Positions 21,101 to 27,751 are shown, counted from the stretch's first letter. The stretch: 64,000 nt of DNA from JADHMP01 sp016779985 (GCA_016779985.1 JADHMP010000004.1:90193-154192); one strand, 5' to 3'. The notes: generated by a model not told the origin, from the letters alone. Numbers and translations: made by a program.

Positions 21101-21537
21101 AAGGGGTGCAATATATTGGTGTCAACTCATCTCAATTAACCATAACAAATCCAGATGAAACCATGTCGGGATGGCAATTTCGACTGAAAGCAAGTTTAGT
21201 CTATGCAGCTTGTGAAACATTTATTTTTAGTGATCCAATACAAATTGTCAACGAAGCGCTTACCTTTTTGAATGCCTTTTCTCCAAATGGAGATGGAATT
21301 AATGATACTTGGGAAATTGAAGGGGCTTTGTCTTTTCCAAACAACAGACTCACTATATACAACAGATGGGAACAAAAAGTTTTTGAAAAGTCAAATTATC
21401 AAAACGATTGGAATGGAACCACAAACAGGATAAACAATTCCAACACAAATGAATTACCTAACGGTGTATATTTCTATTTCTTTGAGGAAGAACCTAATGG
21501 GAGGCTTCACAAAGGATTTATTTTTCTTAAAAGATGA
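15163..21537 (+). CDS. Giant T9SS-exported adhesin with gliding-type C-terminus
   Basis: A 2124-residue surface protein beginning at TTG, with a signal peptide (TVAFFVFFLVAFCSRGQ). Residues of about 20-480 resemble the IgGFc-binding N-terminal region (several FQGIGGTGNS-type segments). Thrombospondin-3-like calcium repeats occur near 560-585 and 780-800 (DSDDDGCYDTREAGF). From about 945 to 1745 there are Calx-beta-like repeats of about 110 residues, each with SEDG/TDENG, a NWNVPQ block and a D-rich exit. More D-rich repeats follow to about 1900. The C-terminus (FSPNGDGINDTWEIEG ... NGVYFYFFE) is the CHU_C/gliding-associated type B T9SS signal. It overlaps porP by 4 bp. Likely a calcium-stiffened adhesin. 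Confidence 0.93.
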   Translation: MIKKTVAFFVFFLVAFCSRGQLSTIHYIPPITSSDDNRNEYPNEQSIFISTPSTANINFTIQPVGEPTSNYITGTLNKTNPVEYAISGGRDSRFHVRKGSISTVLNNMGFIIQTSEPSYVSVRIRSADELQAGALVSKGSVGLGKVFRAGMFTNGTINSLSTMMNFISIMATKDNTNVTFSDIQAGVNLYNFSQRPLTANYSTTIKLDRGETYVLAADIIENTSYPAALVGALISSDQEIAVNVGSTNGTFDNGTQGGRDYGIDQIVPIDRVGTEYIFLKGDGYDDIENIVIVVHEDNTAIYINGNSTAVATKNAGEYHLIEGTNYTTDESLYVSTSKPVYAFQGIGGTGNSANQALFFVPPLSCNVAGTLETIPKINEVGNANNFTGKVFLYTNNGATVTLTDDDNTNASISGVLAGGVNVDSRSITGANYIAYEITNLDGDVSFFSDKELYVNYFNINGAATSGGFYAGFNSDPQVDLDRPDVSGDFCLPNVQLLASGVQNLDSFSWYFDALSGGGFVSLNNANNPFLPSLPGKYKLIGQTQCGSNPIQYYESDPVTVSNCPPDFDSDGVNDNIDLDIDNDGILNNYESLGEVLINVSDPLNPSTAQGDSFSTTFTSTGASSLSGDGIGNLTSTVAVGASSNILRYAFGSPLNVELSPSLGASRTVLDDESFSFQSLPTSKTITLLNPDNQLLIDIDFDGIFESGITEFSANQISFKYNSTPSGNTPSTFHAEQIESVEFIHTNNNTTQISSLDINIKLSHYQRDTDLKGDADAYDLDSDDDGCYDTREAGFLDEDSNGILGLNPVSVDANGRVTGQGGYTRPADGNSNGVDDFLQQGSILSFTAQPQAQSVCISETALFFVGTTPTSSSFVYQWQQLDGSNWNDLSNGGSYTGATSQVLFITPTDLSLHQKQYRVKVWSTDYICPIISNPTQLFVGTPALLLSALNLIEGESGTVQTIQLSLVSTPTSDVVFNLSNPDPTEAILSPNNLTFTPLNYNTPQDISITPQQDFIIDGDITFTASLTVDGVLTTNCYSTLSDELITITILDEDSVGFFITPLDNITDENGDTGSFSIQLTAIPTASVTLGLSSNDATEGAVQSEVVFTPANWNIPQTIVVTGQPDPIPIHDGAINYFVITGNVSSTDVNYNALDGSTIPDVPFTNQDNNAPGIVINVVGGDTTTNESGDTMIVEFTLLSQPLGGADVSLPLSLSGPTGEASLSTSLLVIENANWNDPSLNRVIITGLDDNVKDGDIPMILVTGNPQSLDTPYDDLEDTDIANVAFQNLDNDNAGYSLTPISNNLLEEGNSAYFSIVLDAAPLSTVRFTITANDSSEAILAGGYDQITFSSSNWNVPQRVYINSEDDFEIDGDQISIINVAVNPSSDSLFASLSAQSLAVITEDNDAAGVIITPRDPLTSEDGEKGFFEIQLKTKPTAPVSIFFESSNSLEASVETSVVFDSTNWNVPQKIVVVGLDDDPPVADGAQNYTINIIQLISIDSYYNALAIDQLPTVAMINQDNDSPAVILKVYDDDYATSEAQDSIRIGFKLVSKPTSNVTVPLSLGLHPDEMTLMQSQIIITPSGWDNFESNTVYLVGVDDPLIDGDQEVSFITGAPSSSDSFYASLTADQIADLTLQNLDDDIAALEISEPEVLSEDQNNTSITVALATIPNDKVVLIIEVSDPTEVLLLQTQLNFDVSDWFVPQTLALFGVDDPYFDGNISSYLSIRPSTETLDTNYSMLPEQQVALLTLDNEIDTDDDGVEDTKDNCPNSINPTQEDMDQDGIGDLCDDDIDGDGVLNSKEIDDNTNPRNNCSFLEESITLPITSPKDCDNDGVANALDLDDDNDGILDTLESDFDFDQDGIPNSLDLDSDNDGCLDVIEAGFDDADADGVLGTSPIQTDGEGLVVGQGGYEPPIDINNNARYDFLETIETLEIQSPSERQVSFEKNVPLVLNYSLLISNNIELEWQSDFGENSWNSLQEGVQYIGVNSSQLTITNPDETMSGWQFRLKASLVYAACETFIFSDPIQIVNEALTFLNAFSPNGDGINDTWEIEGALSFPNNRLTIYNRWEQKVFEKSNYQNDWNGTTNRINNSNTNELPNGVYFYFFEEEPNGRLHKGFIFLKR

Positions 21538-22478
21538 GGCAATTGACAAAACATAAAATAGGGGCATTTTTCTTTTTCCTTCTTCTAGGGAAAAGTCTTC
21601 TTTGGGCGCAGCAAGAAGTAAGTTTCAATCAATACATGTTTTTGCATCAAACGATAAATGCAGGCTATGCAGGGTCAAAAAACTATGGTAGCCTAACTGC
21701 AATAAATCGCTCACAGTGGGTTGGGTTTGAGGGAGGTCCCTCCACACAAAGTTTTTCATACAACAGAGCAAGAGGAAAAAAGAATATGGGGTTTGCTATA
21801 AGTGGCCTTTATGATCGCATAGGACCTATAACCACATCTCAAGCAGCTTTTGATGTGTCTTATCAACTCAAATTGAACAACAAGGAACATTATTTAGGAG
21901 TAGGTTTAAAACTGTCTTCGATTTGGTTGTCTTTAAATGAATCAATTTTGATTGCAAAAACATTAGGAGATCCCGCTTTATTTTCTAATTCTAATCAGAT
22001 TGATCCTAATATTGGTTTTGGAATTTATTATCAAACGCCAAAGTTTTATGCAGGATTTTCAATGCCTAAAATGATAGAAAACCCTGAAGTTTTTATTCAG
22101 CGGCACGCCTTTTTTATTGCAGGCAATCTTCTAAAAGTAGGAGAATCGCTTGAATTGAAAACAAGTCTTTTATTCAGAAGAACAGAGGGTGTTCCGTTAG
22201 GATATGACATAAGTTCTTTGTTATACTTTAATAGAACACTTTGGGTAGGTCCCCAAATCAAAAATGTGAATAATTTGAGTAGCCCTTTTTCACAATCAGG
22301 TGTTGGATTAAGTTTTTTGGGAGGTGTTCATCTTGGACAATCATTGAGCCTGGGCTATGCCTATGGGAACGCCGTGGGTATATCAAATGCTGAAAATGTT
22401 AGTTCTCATGAAATTTTTTTACGATATGATTTATCTCCAAAAGTTTTAGGTATCTTACGTTCACCCAGACTTTTCTAA
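21534..22478 (+). CDS. PorP/SprF family T9SS outer-membrane protein
   Basis: The 314-residue protein has a signal peptide ending in LLWAQQ, then EVSFNQYMFLHQTINAGYAG, the usual N-terminal block of PorP/SprF proteins, where N, G and AGS residues recur. The rest is a beta-barrel of about 14 strands. In Flavobacteria, SprF-type proteins help anchor or export specific gliding adhesins with CHU_C C-termini. Overlap of ATGA with the adhesin stop indicates translational coupling, so it is probably dedicated to that adhesin. Confidence 0.92.
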   Translation: MRQLTKHKIGAFFFFLLLGKSLLWAQQEVSFNQYMFLHQTINAGYAGSKNYGSLTAINRSQWVGFEGGPSTQSFSYNRARGKKNMGFAISGLYDRIGPITTSQAAFDVSYQLKLNNKEHYLGVGLKLSSIWLSLNESILIAKTLGDPALFSNSNQIDPNIGFGIYYQTPKFYAGFSMPKMIENPEVFIQRHAFFIAGNLLKVGESLELKTSLLFRRTEGVPLGYDISSLLYFNRTLWVGPQIKNVNNLSSPFSQSGVGLSFLGGVHLGQSLSLGYAYGNAVGISNAENVSSHEIFLRYDLSPKVLGILRSPRLF

Positions 22479-22481
22479 ACA

Positions 22482-24629
22482 ATGAATAAGACAACGATAC
22501 TTCTTTTTGTTTTTCTTTCTTTTATAGGCAACAGCCAAAAGAATTTGTCAGAAACAGTTTCTCGAAGTATCAATTGGGGGAATTATTATTATAGTAATCA
22601 AGCCTATAAAAAAGCCATTGCTCAATGGAAAAAAACATACAACACTTTGTCGCCCGAAACTTTGCTTTTGCTTTCAAAAGCATATGCTAAAATGGGTCAA
22701 AAGGACAGTGCTCAATTTCATTTGAGTCAAATTATTGATTCCCGTCATGTAGGGGTAGAAGATTATTATTTTTACGCTAGCCTGCTCTCAGAAGATGAAG
22801 TTTTGGCAAAAGAATATAGAGACAAAGCTTCACTATTACCTCTTGAAAAAAGAAACCCTAAAGAGCCAGAAGAAAAGACTGAAGACAGTTTGCTCATAAA
22901 TCTGAAAAGAAACACACCCCTTTCAGAATTTGGAGCCAATATAGTTCCTCAAGGAGATCAGTTAACCTTTTATTTCTTGACACCTCAAAAAGAAGAATGG
23001 TCAAAAAAAATGCGAAGAAGAGTAATAAGCAGTTCAGAAGTATACAATCTTCACAGAGGAAAGTTAACCCCGAACTTTGAAATTGATGAAGAAGTTATTT
23101 TGCCAACCAATCTGAATTCTATTTTTCAAGAGGGTCCCATTGCAGTGGATACTCTCCAAAAAATAATTTTTCTCTCTCGCAGTAGTGGTAAAATAGACAA
23201 TAACAATAAAGTTCAAGTTGATCTTTATCGCTACAACTATGCTAAGTCCAACCAAATTCCCACTCCTATGCCTTTAAACATGGCTGGCTATAGTAGCCTT
23301 CATCCAGCAGTTGATTATCAAAATAATAGGCTTATTTTCTCCAGCGATCGTCCTGGGGGATTGGGTGGAATGGATCTTTATTATATTCCTTTGGACCAAA
23401 CTGACGAATCAATTGAGCCAGTCAATCTAGGTACTGATATCAATACTGATAATAACGAAACCTTCCCTTTTATTACTTCAGATGGAACCCTTTTCTATAC
23501 TAATGAAGCCAAAAACAGAAACGGTGATTTTGACATTAATATGGCAATTAAAGGGCCTGAAGATCGGTGGAAAACTTTTTTATTGCCTGAGCCCTACAAT
23601 TCTAAAATGGACGATTTCTCTTTTGCTCTTCTTTTGGAGCAAGGGCTTGGAAGTCTTTCTTCAAACCGACCCGGAGGTAAGGGTAATGATGATCTTTATA
23701 TGTTCTATTTTAAGCCTCAAATGAAAGCCATAGAAGAAGACTATACCTTTTCATTAAAAGACACCTTAGTAGTTCCTTTTGAGGGAGTTCTAACCAATGA
23801 CCTAGAATTGATGTATGACCAAGATCCTCTTACACTTCTCGTAGAGAAGCAAGCTGTTTTATTAGATGAACCAAAAAATGGTCGTGTTCAATTGAATAAA
23901 AATGGTTCTTTTCTGTATAAAGCCACAACCTCTAAACCTGTTTTAGATTCTTTTGCCTACCAGATCCAATCTGATTTCTCTACTTCAAAAAAGGCTTGGG
24001 TCCGGCTGATTCCGAAAGAGGAGTCTATTCCTGAAGCGATAGTGGAAACTTTTTGCCCCATATATTATGATTTGGATAAAAATAATTTAAAAGAGTTTTA
24101 TCAAGACCGAGCAGACGCAGTGATTGATGTGATGAATCAGTACCCCGAAATGGAAGTAGAGATGATCTCTTCCACAGACTGTCTTGGAAGTGCGAGTTAT
24201 AATTTGAAGTTATCAGAACGAAGAACACAAACTATTTTAAATTATGTGAGACCACATATATCTAATCCAGAACGTTTGCGAGGAAAAGGCATAGGCGAGT
24301 CTACAATCCCAAATAATGACAATAAAAACTATACCCTTTTTGCTGGTCATTTTCAGAACCTATCCACTGCCATAAGAAAACAAAAAAGACTCTTAGATCA
24401 AGGATTAGCAACAACCCTTAGAATCAAAAGAGATAGCATTTATGCGTTGGTCGTTCAAAACTATGATTATGCTTATGCCGCCCGTAAAGCAAAAGCGGCC
24501 CTCACAAAACAAGGGTTTGATTTAGTAATCATACCCTGTGACTGTTATCAAGAAACAGAAGAGGTACACCAAGAACAACGCAAAACGATTTTTAATATCA
24601 TTACAATTGGAAGAAAAGAGCTAAAATAA
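22482..24629 (+). CDS. OmpA-family protein with TPR and PD40 repeats (T9SS-linked)
   Basis: A 715-residue protein with a signal peptide, short TPR-like helices (about 30-110), WD40-like PD40 blades (SSDRPGGLGGMDLYY near 286, and a second SSNRPGGKGNDDLYMF), an Ig-like region around 430-510 and a C-terminal OmpA peptidoglycan-binding domain starting at YYDLDKNNL near 527 with LSERRTQTILNY. The OmpA part has an insertion (AIRKQKRLL...) and ends in a Cys-containing tail. It is 3 bp after porP. The adhesin-PorP-OmpA order is a standard T9SS accessory unit. Its last 260 bp are duplicated at 27736-28018. Confidence 0.9.
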   Translation: MNKTTILLFVFLSFIGNSQKNLSETVSRSINWGNYYYSNQAYKKAIAQWKKTYNTLSPETLLLLSKAYAKMGQKDSAQFHLSQIIDSRHVGVEDYYFYASLLSEDEVLAKEYRDKASLLPLEKRNPKEPEEKTEDSLLINLKRNTPLSEFGANIVPQGDQLTFYFLTPQKEEWSKKMRRRVISSSEVYNLHRGKLTPNFEIDEEVILPTNLNSIFQEGPIAVDTLQKIIFLSRSSGKIDNNNKVQVDLYRYNYAKSNQIPTPMPLNMAGYSSLHPAVDYQNNRLIFSSDRPGGLGGMDLYYIPLDQTDESIEPVNLGTDINTDNNETFPFITSDGTLFYTNEAKNRNGDFDINMAIKGPEDRWKTFLLPEPYNSKMDDFSFALLLEQGLGSLSSNRPGGKGNDDLYMFYFKPQMKAIEEDYTFSLKDTLVVPFEGVLTNDLELMYDQDPLTLLVEKQAVLLDEPKNGRVQLNKNGSFLYKATTSKPVLDSFAYQIQSDFSTSKKAWVRLIPKEESIPEAIVETFCPIYYDLDKNNLKEFYQDRADAVIDVMNQYPEMEVEMISSTDCLGSASYNLKLSERRTQTILNYVRPHISNPERLRGKGIGESTIPNNDNKNYTLFAGHFQNLSTAIRKQKRLLDQGLATTLRIKRDSIYALVVQNYDYAYAARKAKAALTKQGFDLVIIPCDCYQETEEVHQEQRKTIFNIITIGRKELK

Positions 24630-24654
24630 ATCAACTTATTTTTCTAAAAACCTT
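24368..24654 (+). repeat. Left copy of 285-bp direct repeat (3' end of ompA gene)
   Basis: This is the native 3' end of the OmpA gene plus 25 bp beyond its stop. It recurs at 27736-28018 with a few substitutions, a 6-bp deletion and a 2-bp insertion in the second copy. The pair encloses the accessory patch. Confidence 0.92.
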
Positions 24655-24656
24655 TA

Positions 24657-24704
24657 TTGGCTAAATTATTCCAAATGACGATATACCTCCTATTATAGGA
24701 CTCC
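24657..24704 (-). pseudogene. 48-bp fragment of the DUF6146 gene
   Basis: The stretch ttggctaaattattcc through gactcc matches 28173-28220 inside the DUF6146 gene with five differences. It follows the ompA repeat directly, so this end is a copy of the native downstream DNA in which about 150 bp (equivalent to 28019-28172) has been lost. It is fused to an adhesin fragment at a shared ACTCC. Confidence 0.85.
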
Positions 24705-25107
24705 AGCCAATTGGAATATTCCACAAACTATAGTTGTTGCCGGGCAACCAGATCCAATAATGTTAATTATAATGCGCTTGATGGATCGACTATACCAGAC
24801 GCTTCACTTTCTTTAAGTTTGAGTGGTCCTAGAGGAGAAACTAGTTTAAGCACTTCTCTACTTGTTATCGAAAATGCAAACTGGAACGACCCTTCTCTCA
24901 ATAGGGTCGTCATCACTGGGCTAGACGACAATGTGAAAGATGGAGGTGTCCCAATGATATTAGTCACAGTAAACCCTCAGTCTTTAGACACACCCTATGA
25001 TGATCTAGAGGATACTGATGTAGCCTTTCAAAATTTAGGCGATGATAATGCGGGATATTCAATTACCCCAATTTCAAATAATTTACTAGAAGAGGGAAAT
25101 TCTGCCA
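24700..25107 (+). pseudogene. Deleted copy of adhesin Calx-beta repeat region
   Basis: The sequence copies adhesin DNA from 18480 to about 19095 with internal deletions: about 60 bp after GATCCAAT, about 135 bp after CCAGACG, and 9 bp at GATACTGA. The remaining reading frame gives NWNDPSLNRVVITGLDDN, nearly identical to the adhesin. An open frame of 141 codons survives but begins and ends in foreign sequence, so I treat it as a relic and not a gene. The homology stops near 25107, 32 bp before the GNAT stop codon. Confidence 0.88.
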
Positions 25108-25138
25108 CAATGAATTATAGCCGTTGTTGTTTGTAGTT

Positions 25139-25567
25139 TTATTTGTTTTTTAACGTGAAAATTCGACTCTCTTTTTCCTGAAACCCTAGTTTATTATACA
25201 AATGGATTGCATGAGTCCTGTGATCTTCTGTAAATAATAAAATTTCTGATAATTCTTTTTCCTTACCAATTTCCAGTAACTTTTGCATGAGTTTTTTTCC
25301 GATACCCTTTCCTCTTGAGTTTTTATCTACAACAACATCTTCTATCCACCCTTTATTTCCAGATATTACTTTATAAATACACATAGAGGCAATTCCAATA
25401 ATTTTATCATTTTCTATACAGTAAGCCATGGTAATTTGATTTTTATTTCCAACAATTTTATGCAGTTGAATTTGCTTTGTGTGTGGGCTTAATTGCTTAA
25501 ATAATTCAGAGATTTGGTCTTGTAGAATTGAATTTAAATCCTCTTCTTTTAAAACATCTATTTTCAT
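25139..25567 (-). CDS. GNAT N-acetyltransferase
   Basis: The 142-residue protein has the GNAT fold: an N-terminal helix pair, IIGIASMCIY, then the acetyl-CoA motif VVVDKNSRGKGIGKKLM (R/Q-x-x-G-x-G/A) and a C-terminal LYNKLGFQEKES. The frame is intact from ATG to stop. The substrate cannot be told. It sits between two fragments of the adhesin gene and was probably brought in by the events that scrambled this region. It points against the adhesin operon and has only about 18 bp of upstream sequence before adhesin-derived DNA. Confidence 0.85.
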   Translation of the reverse strand: MKIDVLKEEDLNSILQDQISELFKQLSPHTKQIQLHKIVGNKNQITMAYCIENDKIIGIASMCIYKVISGNKGWIEDVVVDKNSRGKGIGKKLMQKLLEIGKEKELSEILLFTEDHRTHAIHLYNKLGFQEKESRIFTLKNK

Positions 25568-25585
25568 TCTATTCGGTTTGGTAAC

Positions 25586-25647
25586 ATGCTAATAACCCCT
25601 TTTTGCCTTCTCTTCCAGGAAAGTATAAGTAAATTGGTCAAACACAA
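25586..25647 (+). pseudogene. 62-bp fragment of adhesin gene
   Basis: The sequence atgctaataacccctttt through tcaaacacaa matches adhesin positions 16733-16793 almost exactly, with one substitution. It comes from a different part of the adhesin than the fragment on the other side of the GNAT gene and is in the same orientation. Its last 9 bp merge into the direct repeat that starts at 25639. Confidence 0.85.
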
Positions 25648-25689
25648 AAATAGTTAAAAGCAAAAACTTTTGATTTTACAATTTACCCG
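25639..25689 (+). repeat. 51-bp direct repeat, copy 1
   Basis: From tcaaacacaaaaatag to atttacccg, this matches 27151-27202 with only two differences and one indel. The two copies bracket the glycoside-hydrolase-like unit and its inverted ends. The first nine bases are also found in the adhesin, suggesting that the junction formed at short homology. Confidence 0.88.
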
Positions 25690-25895
25690 CTATTGCTTAT
25701 ACACTTTGTTGGCTGCTGGCTTTCTTTTCCGCAAACTTGCTAGCGTTGGCGTGAAAGCTCTTTTTATTTTTTGAGGCACGAGAGAAATGAAATGTGCTTG
25801 ACTGTGCGGTTGAATTCGCTTGCAGGTAACGGATTGGATGTGCCCAGCGTCTCCGGCATAGGAGGATATGCTGTGGTCACATCTTGTTATAGGTC
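25690..25895 (+). other. Structured 206-bp element with attC-like hairpin
   Basis: The element starts ctattgcttatacac and ends gttataggtc. Both ends recur, inverted and much closer together, at 27096-27125 on the other side of the hydrolase gene. Inside, positions 25827-25889 fold into a long imperfect hairpin: TAAC with GTTA at the base, GATGTG with CACATC, then CCCAGCGTCTCC against GGAGGATATGCTGTGG around a ggcata loop. Another pairing joins CGCTTGCAGG with the tgcta-gcg stretch near 25735. The plan resembles the recombination sites of gene cassettes. No open frame is present. A REP-type or RNA element is the alternative. Confidence 0.5.
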
Positions 25896-25909
25896 GTATT
25901 TAATTTAGT

Positions 25910-27061
25910 TTAAAAGCGGTCCTCCATCCAATTGTGAATTTTTTTATTGGCAGCTTGCATTAAAGCAACATTTTCTTGGTCAGGGTTTTCTTGTTCATCT
26001 AGCAAACCATACCTTCTAGCTTTGTTTCGCTGGTAAGCACCACACAAATGAAAGCCAACACAACCTGGATTTTTGTGAAGGGCTGCCAATGTTTCAGCGT
26101 ACCAATGTCCATTGTTTCTTGTAAACTCACCTTTCTTGGTTTGCCATTTCATTTTTGCTGCATCCGCTAATAACACTGGCTTACCTGTCTTTTGATGCCA
26201 GTCTTTTAAATGAGTAATAGGATCTCTAAAATCTTGAAAAGATAAGACATCCACATAAGGCAAGGCGGCATCGATCACTTCTGTAGCTATTGGAGCATTG
26301 GCTTCATAGCGATCTCCTAGGATAAGGTGGTTTTTGTCATATCGCCGGATAGCGTCATAAGTTGTTTTGTAGTATTGTTGAGCTAATTCAAATAGTTCCT
26401 TTTTGCCAGTTTCCGTCTTTAATCGGTCTGGATCGAAAATAGGGCCTCTCCATTTATTTTGATCTTGGGTATGTATCCAAGTGGGACAGTCATTGTAAAA
26501 ATACCCAATCAGATTAGTGTCTTCAGATAAAGCAGCACAATGGTCTCTAGCGACATAATCGCACCACTCTTCCCATTCTGTACTAAAAAAATCAAAATGA
26601 GTGGTATGTTGTTCCCATTGGTGCATTTCAGTAAAAGGCAACAAATGGCAGTAGGGCATATCCAATGCCTTATATTCATCATTCGTAAAAGATCTGGAAT
26701 GACGCCATTGACGAACAGTGACTTCTTGCACCCATCCGACAGTATTGAATCCCCATTGTTTTAGATTGGGTACTACGGATTCTTTTATCCATTTAATTGT
26801 ACTCCCCTGGTACTTATCCCGCCACAGGTGAATGTTCTCTGGATACCTCAAAGAAGCAGGGTCAATATGATTGAGACCTATCGAAAAAAAAGGTTTCCCG
26901 GCTGGAGTAATAAACCACCAGTGATCGTCTCTCTTATCAATTGAGAAAAATCCTTTTGAGCTATTCGCTGTTCCCACATTGGATGAGCCCCGTAAGATTG
27001 GCCATGTCATGGCAAACCCGCTGAAAGAGATGGCTGAATTCAAAAATGATCTTCGTTTCAA
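25910..27061 (-). CDS. Putative clan GH-A hydrolase (agarase-like), Tat-type leader
   Basis: A 383-residue protein with a twin-arginine-type leader (MKRRSFLNSAISFSGF) and a TIM-barrel-like body: FFSIGLNHIDP, GFNTVGW, LIGYFYNDCPTW, ILGDRYEAN and KPVLLADAA. The order of these blocks is that of clan A glycosidases such as agarases. At the place where the acid Glu of an NE pair is expected there is Asn190-Asp191-Cys192, and the second Glu site reads LLADAA (Asp300). Catalysis may therefore use Asp or differ from the clan. The gene is enclosed by inverted repeats and outer direct repeats, like a mobile passenger. Exact family uncertain. Confidence 0.65.
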   Translation of the reverse strand: MKRRSFLNSAISFSGFAMTWPILRGSSNVGTANSSKGFFSIDKRDDHWWFITPAGKPFFSIGLNHIDPASLRYPENIHLWRDKYQGSTIKWIKESVVPNLKQWGFNTVGWVQEVTVRQWRHSRSFTNDEYKALDMPYCHLLPFTEMHQWEQHTTHFDFFSTEWEEWCDYVARDHCAALSEDTNLIGYFYNDCPTWIHTQDQNKWRGPIFDPDRLKTETGKKELFELAQQYYKTTYDAIRRYDKNHLILGDRYEANAPIATEVIDAALPYVDVLSFQDFRDPITHLKDWHQKTGKPVLLADAAKMKWQTKKGEFTRNNGHWYAETLAALHKNPGCVGFHLCGAYQRNKARRYGLLDEQENPDQENVALMQAANKKIHNWMEDRF

Positions 27062-27095
27062 GGTTTTTTTCTTTTCTGGTTATTTAATTGCTAAT

Positions 27096-27125
27096 GACCT
27101 ATAACGTTCTGTGTATAAGCAGTAG
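27096..27125 (-). repeat. Inverted, shortened copy of the 25690-25895 element ends
   Basis: Read on the minus strand this is ctactgcttatacac, six bases, then gttataggtc. The left element has the same two blocks 170 bp further apart (ctattgcttatacac ... gttataggtc). The hydrolase gene thus lies between inverted copies of the same ends. Confidence 0.8.
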
Positions 27126-27150
27126 TGGGTTTTATGCACTATCTGTTCAG

Positions 27151-27202
27151 TCAAACACAAAAATAGTTAAAAGCAAAAACTTTTGATTTAGCAATTTACC
27201 CG
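27151..27202 (+). repeat. 52-bp direct repeat, copy 2
   Basis: Partner of 25639-25689. It lies 25 bp outside the right inverted repeat and is followed by the recombinase remnant's downstream hairpin. Confidence 0.88.
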
Positions 27203-27230
27203 GGTTTTTTCTAATGATGACCAACACTCG

Positions 27231-27267
27231 TATAACTACTATAAATAGAAATGCTATTGTAGTTATA
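27231..27267. repeat. Imperfect hairpin downstream of the integrase remnant
   Basis: TATAACTAC pairs with GTAGTTATA (9 bp) and AATAG pairs with CTATT inside it. It lies just after the 3' end of the recombinase gene. It could be a terminator without a U tract, or a recombinase-related site. Confidence 0.4.
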
Positions 27268-27271
27268 TAGC

Positions 27272-27751
27272 TTATTTCTGCAATGTATTTTTTTTTAATA
27301 AAGAATCCAAAGGGCTTACAATAGTCTTATTGTTAATTTCAATAGTTTTGGTATAAATTTCAGTTGTTTTTGGGGAACTATGCCCTAACATATTCTGTAA
27401 ATGGCGAATATTTATATTGTTTTCTATGCAATGTGTCGCAAAGGAGTGGCGCAGTGTATGTACCGTTGCTCAGGGGTTAGAATTTGTGTTTTTAATTGCT
27501 TTTCTAAATATAGATCGTATGCTAGCTGTACTATATTTACAACCTGTTTGCCCCTCAAATAACCAGTATGATGGCTTATATTCTTTATAATATGCTCTTA
27601 ATAAAGCTAATAACTGTTCGGGTAGAATAGTTTTTCTATCTTTTTTACCCTTACTATCTTTAATAAATAAATAACCATCATCCGAATGAACATCAGCAAT
27701 TCTTAAATTTAAAAGTTCTGATATACGCAACCCAATGCCATAAGAAAACAA
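27272..27751 (-). pseudogene. Tyrosine recombinase (XerC/D-like integrase) remnant
   Basis: Only the C-terminal catalytic domain is present. Reading one frame from 27751 to a TAA at 27272 gives YGIGLRISELLNLRI (first catalytic Arg), SKGKKDR (Lys), an in-frame TGA at 27472-27470, then VHTLRHSFATHCI (His and Arg), LGHSSPKTTEIYTK (His and Tyr nucleophile) and a SPLDSLL tail typical of Bacteroidota integrases. The N-terminal DNA-binding domain is missing: at TTATGGCA the gene runs into the ompA repeat. The TGA sits just before ATVHTLRH, where intact enzymes continue. With both defects the enzyme should be dead. It lacks the extra segment of integron IntI proteins. Confidence 0.88.

Noticed and set aside
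24711..25136. 141-codon open frame as a real small protein
   Set aside because: It is a chain of adhesin DNA with internal deletions, opened by chance sequence and ended in foreign DNA; the similarity is at DNA level.
27272..27751. Integron integrase (IntI)
   Set aside because: The segment specific to IntI between the Lys and HxxR motifs is absent; the tail matches general Bacteroidota XerC/D-like integrases.
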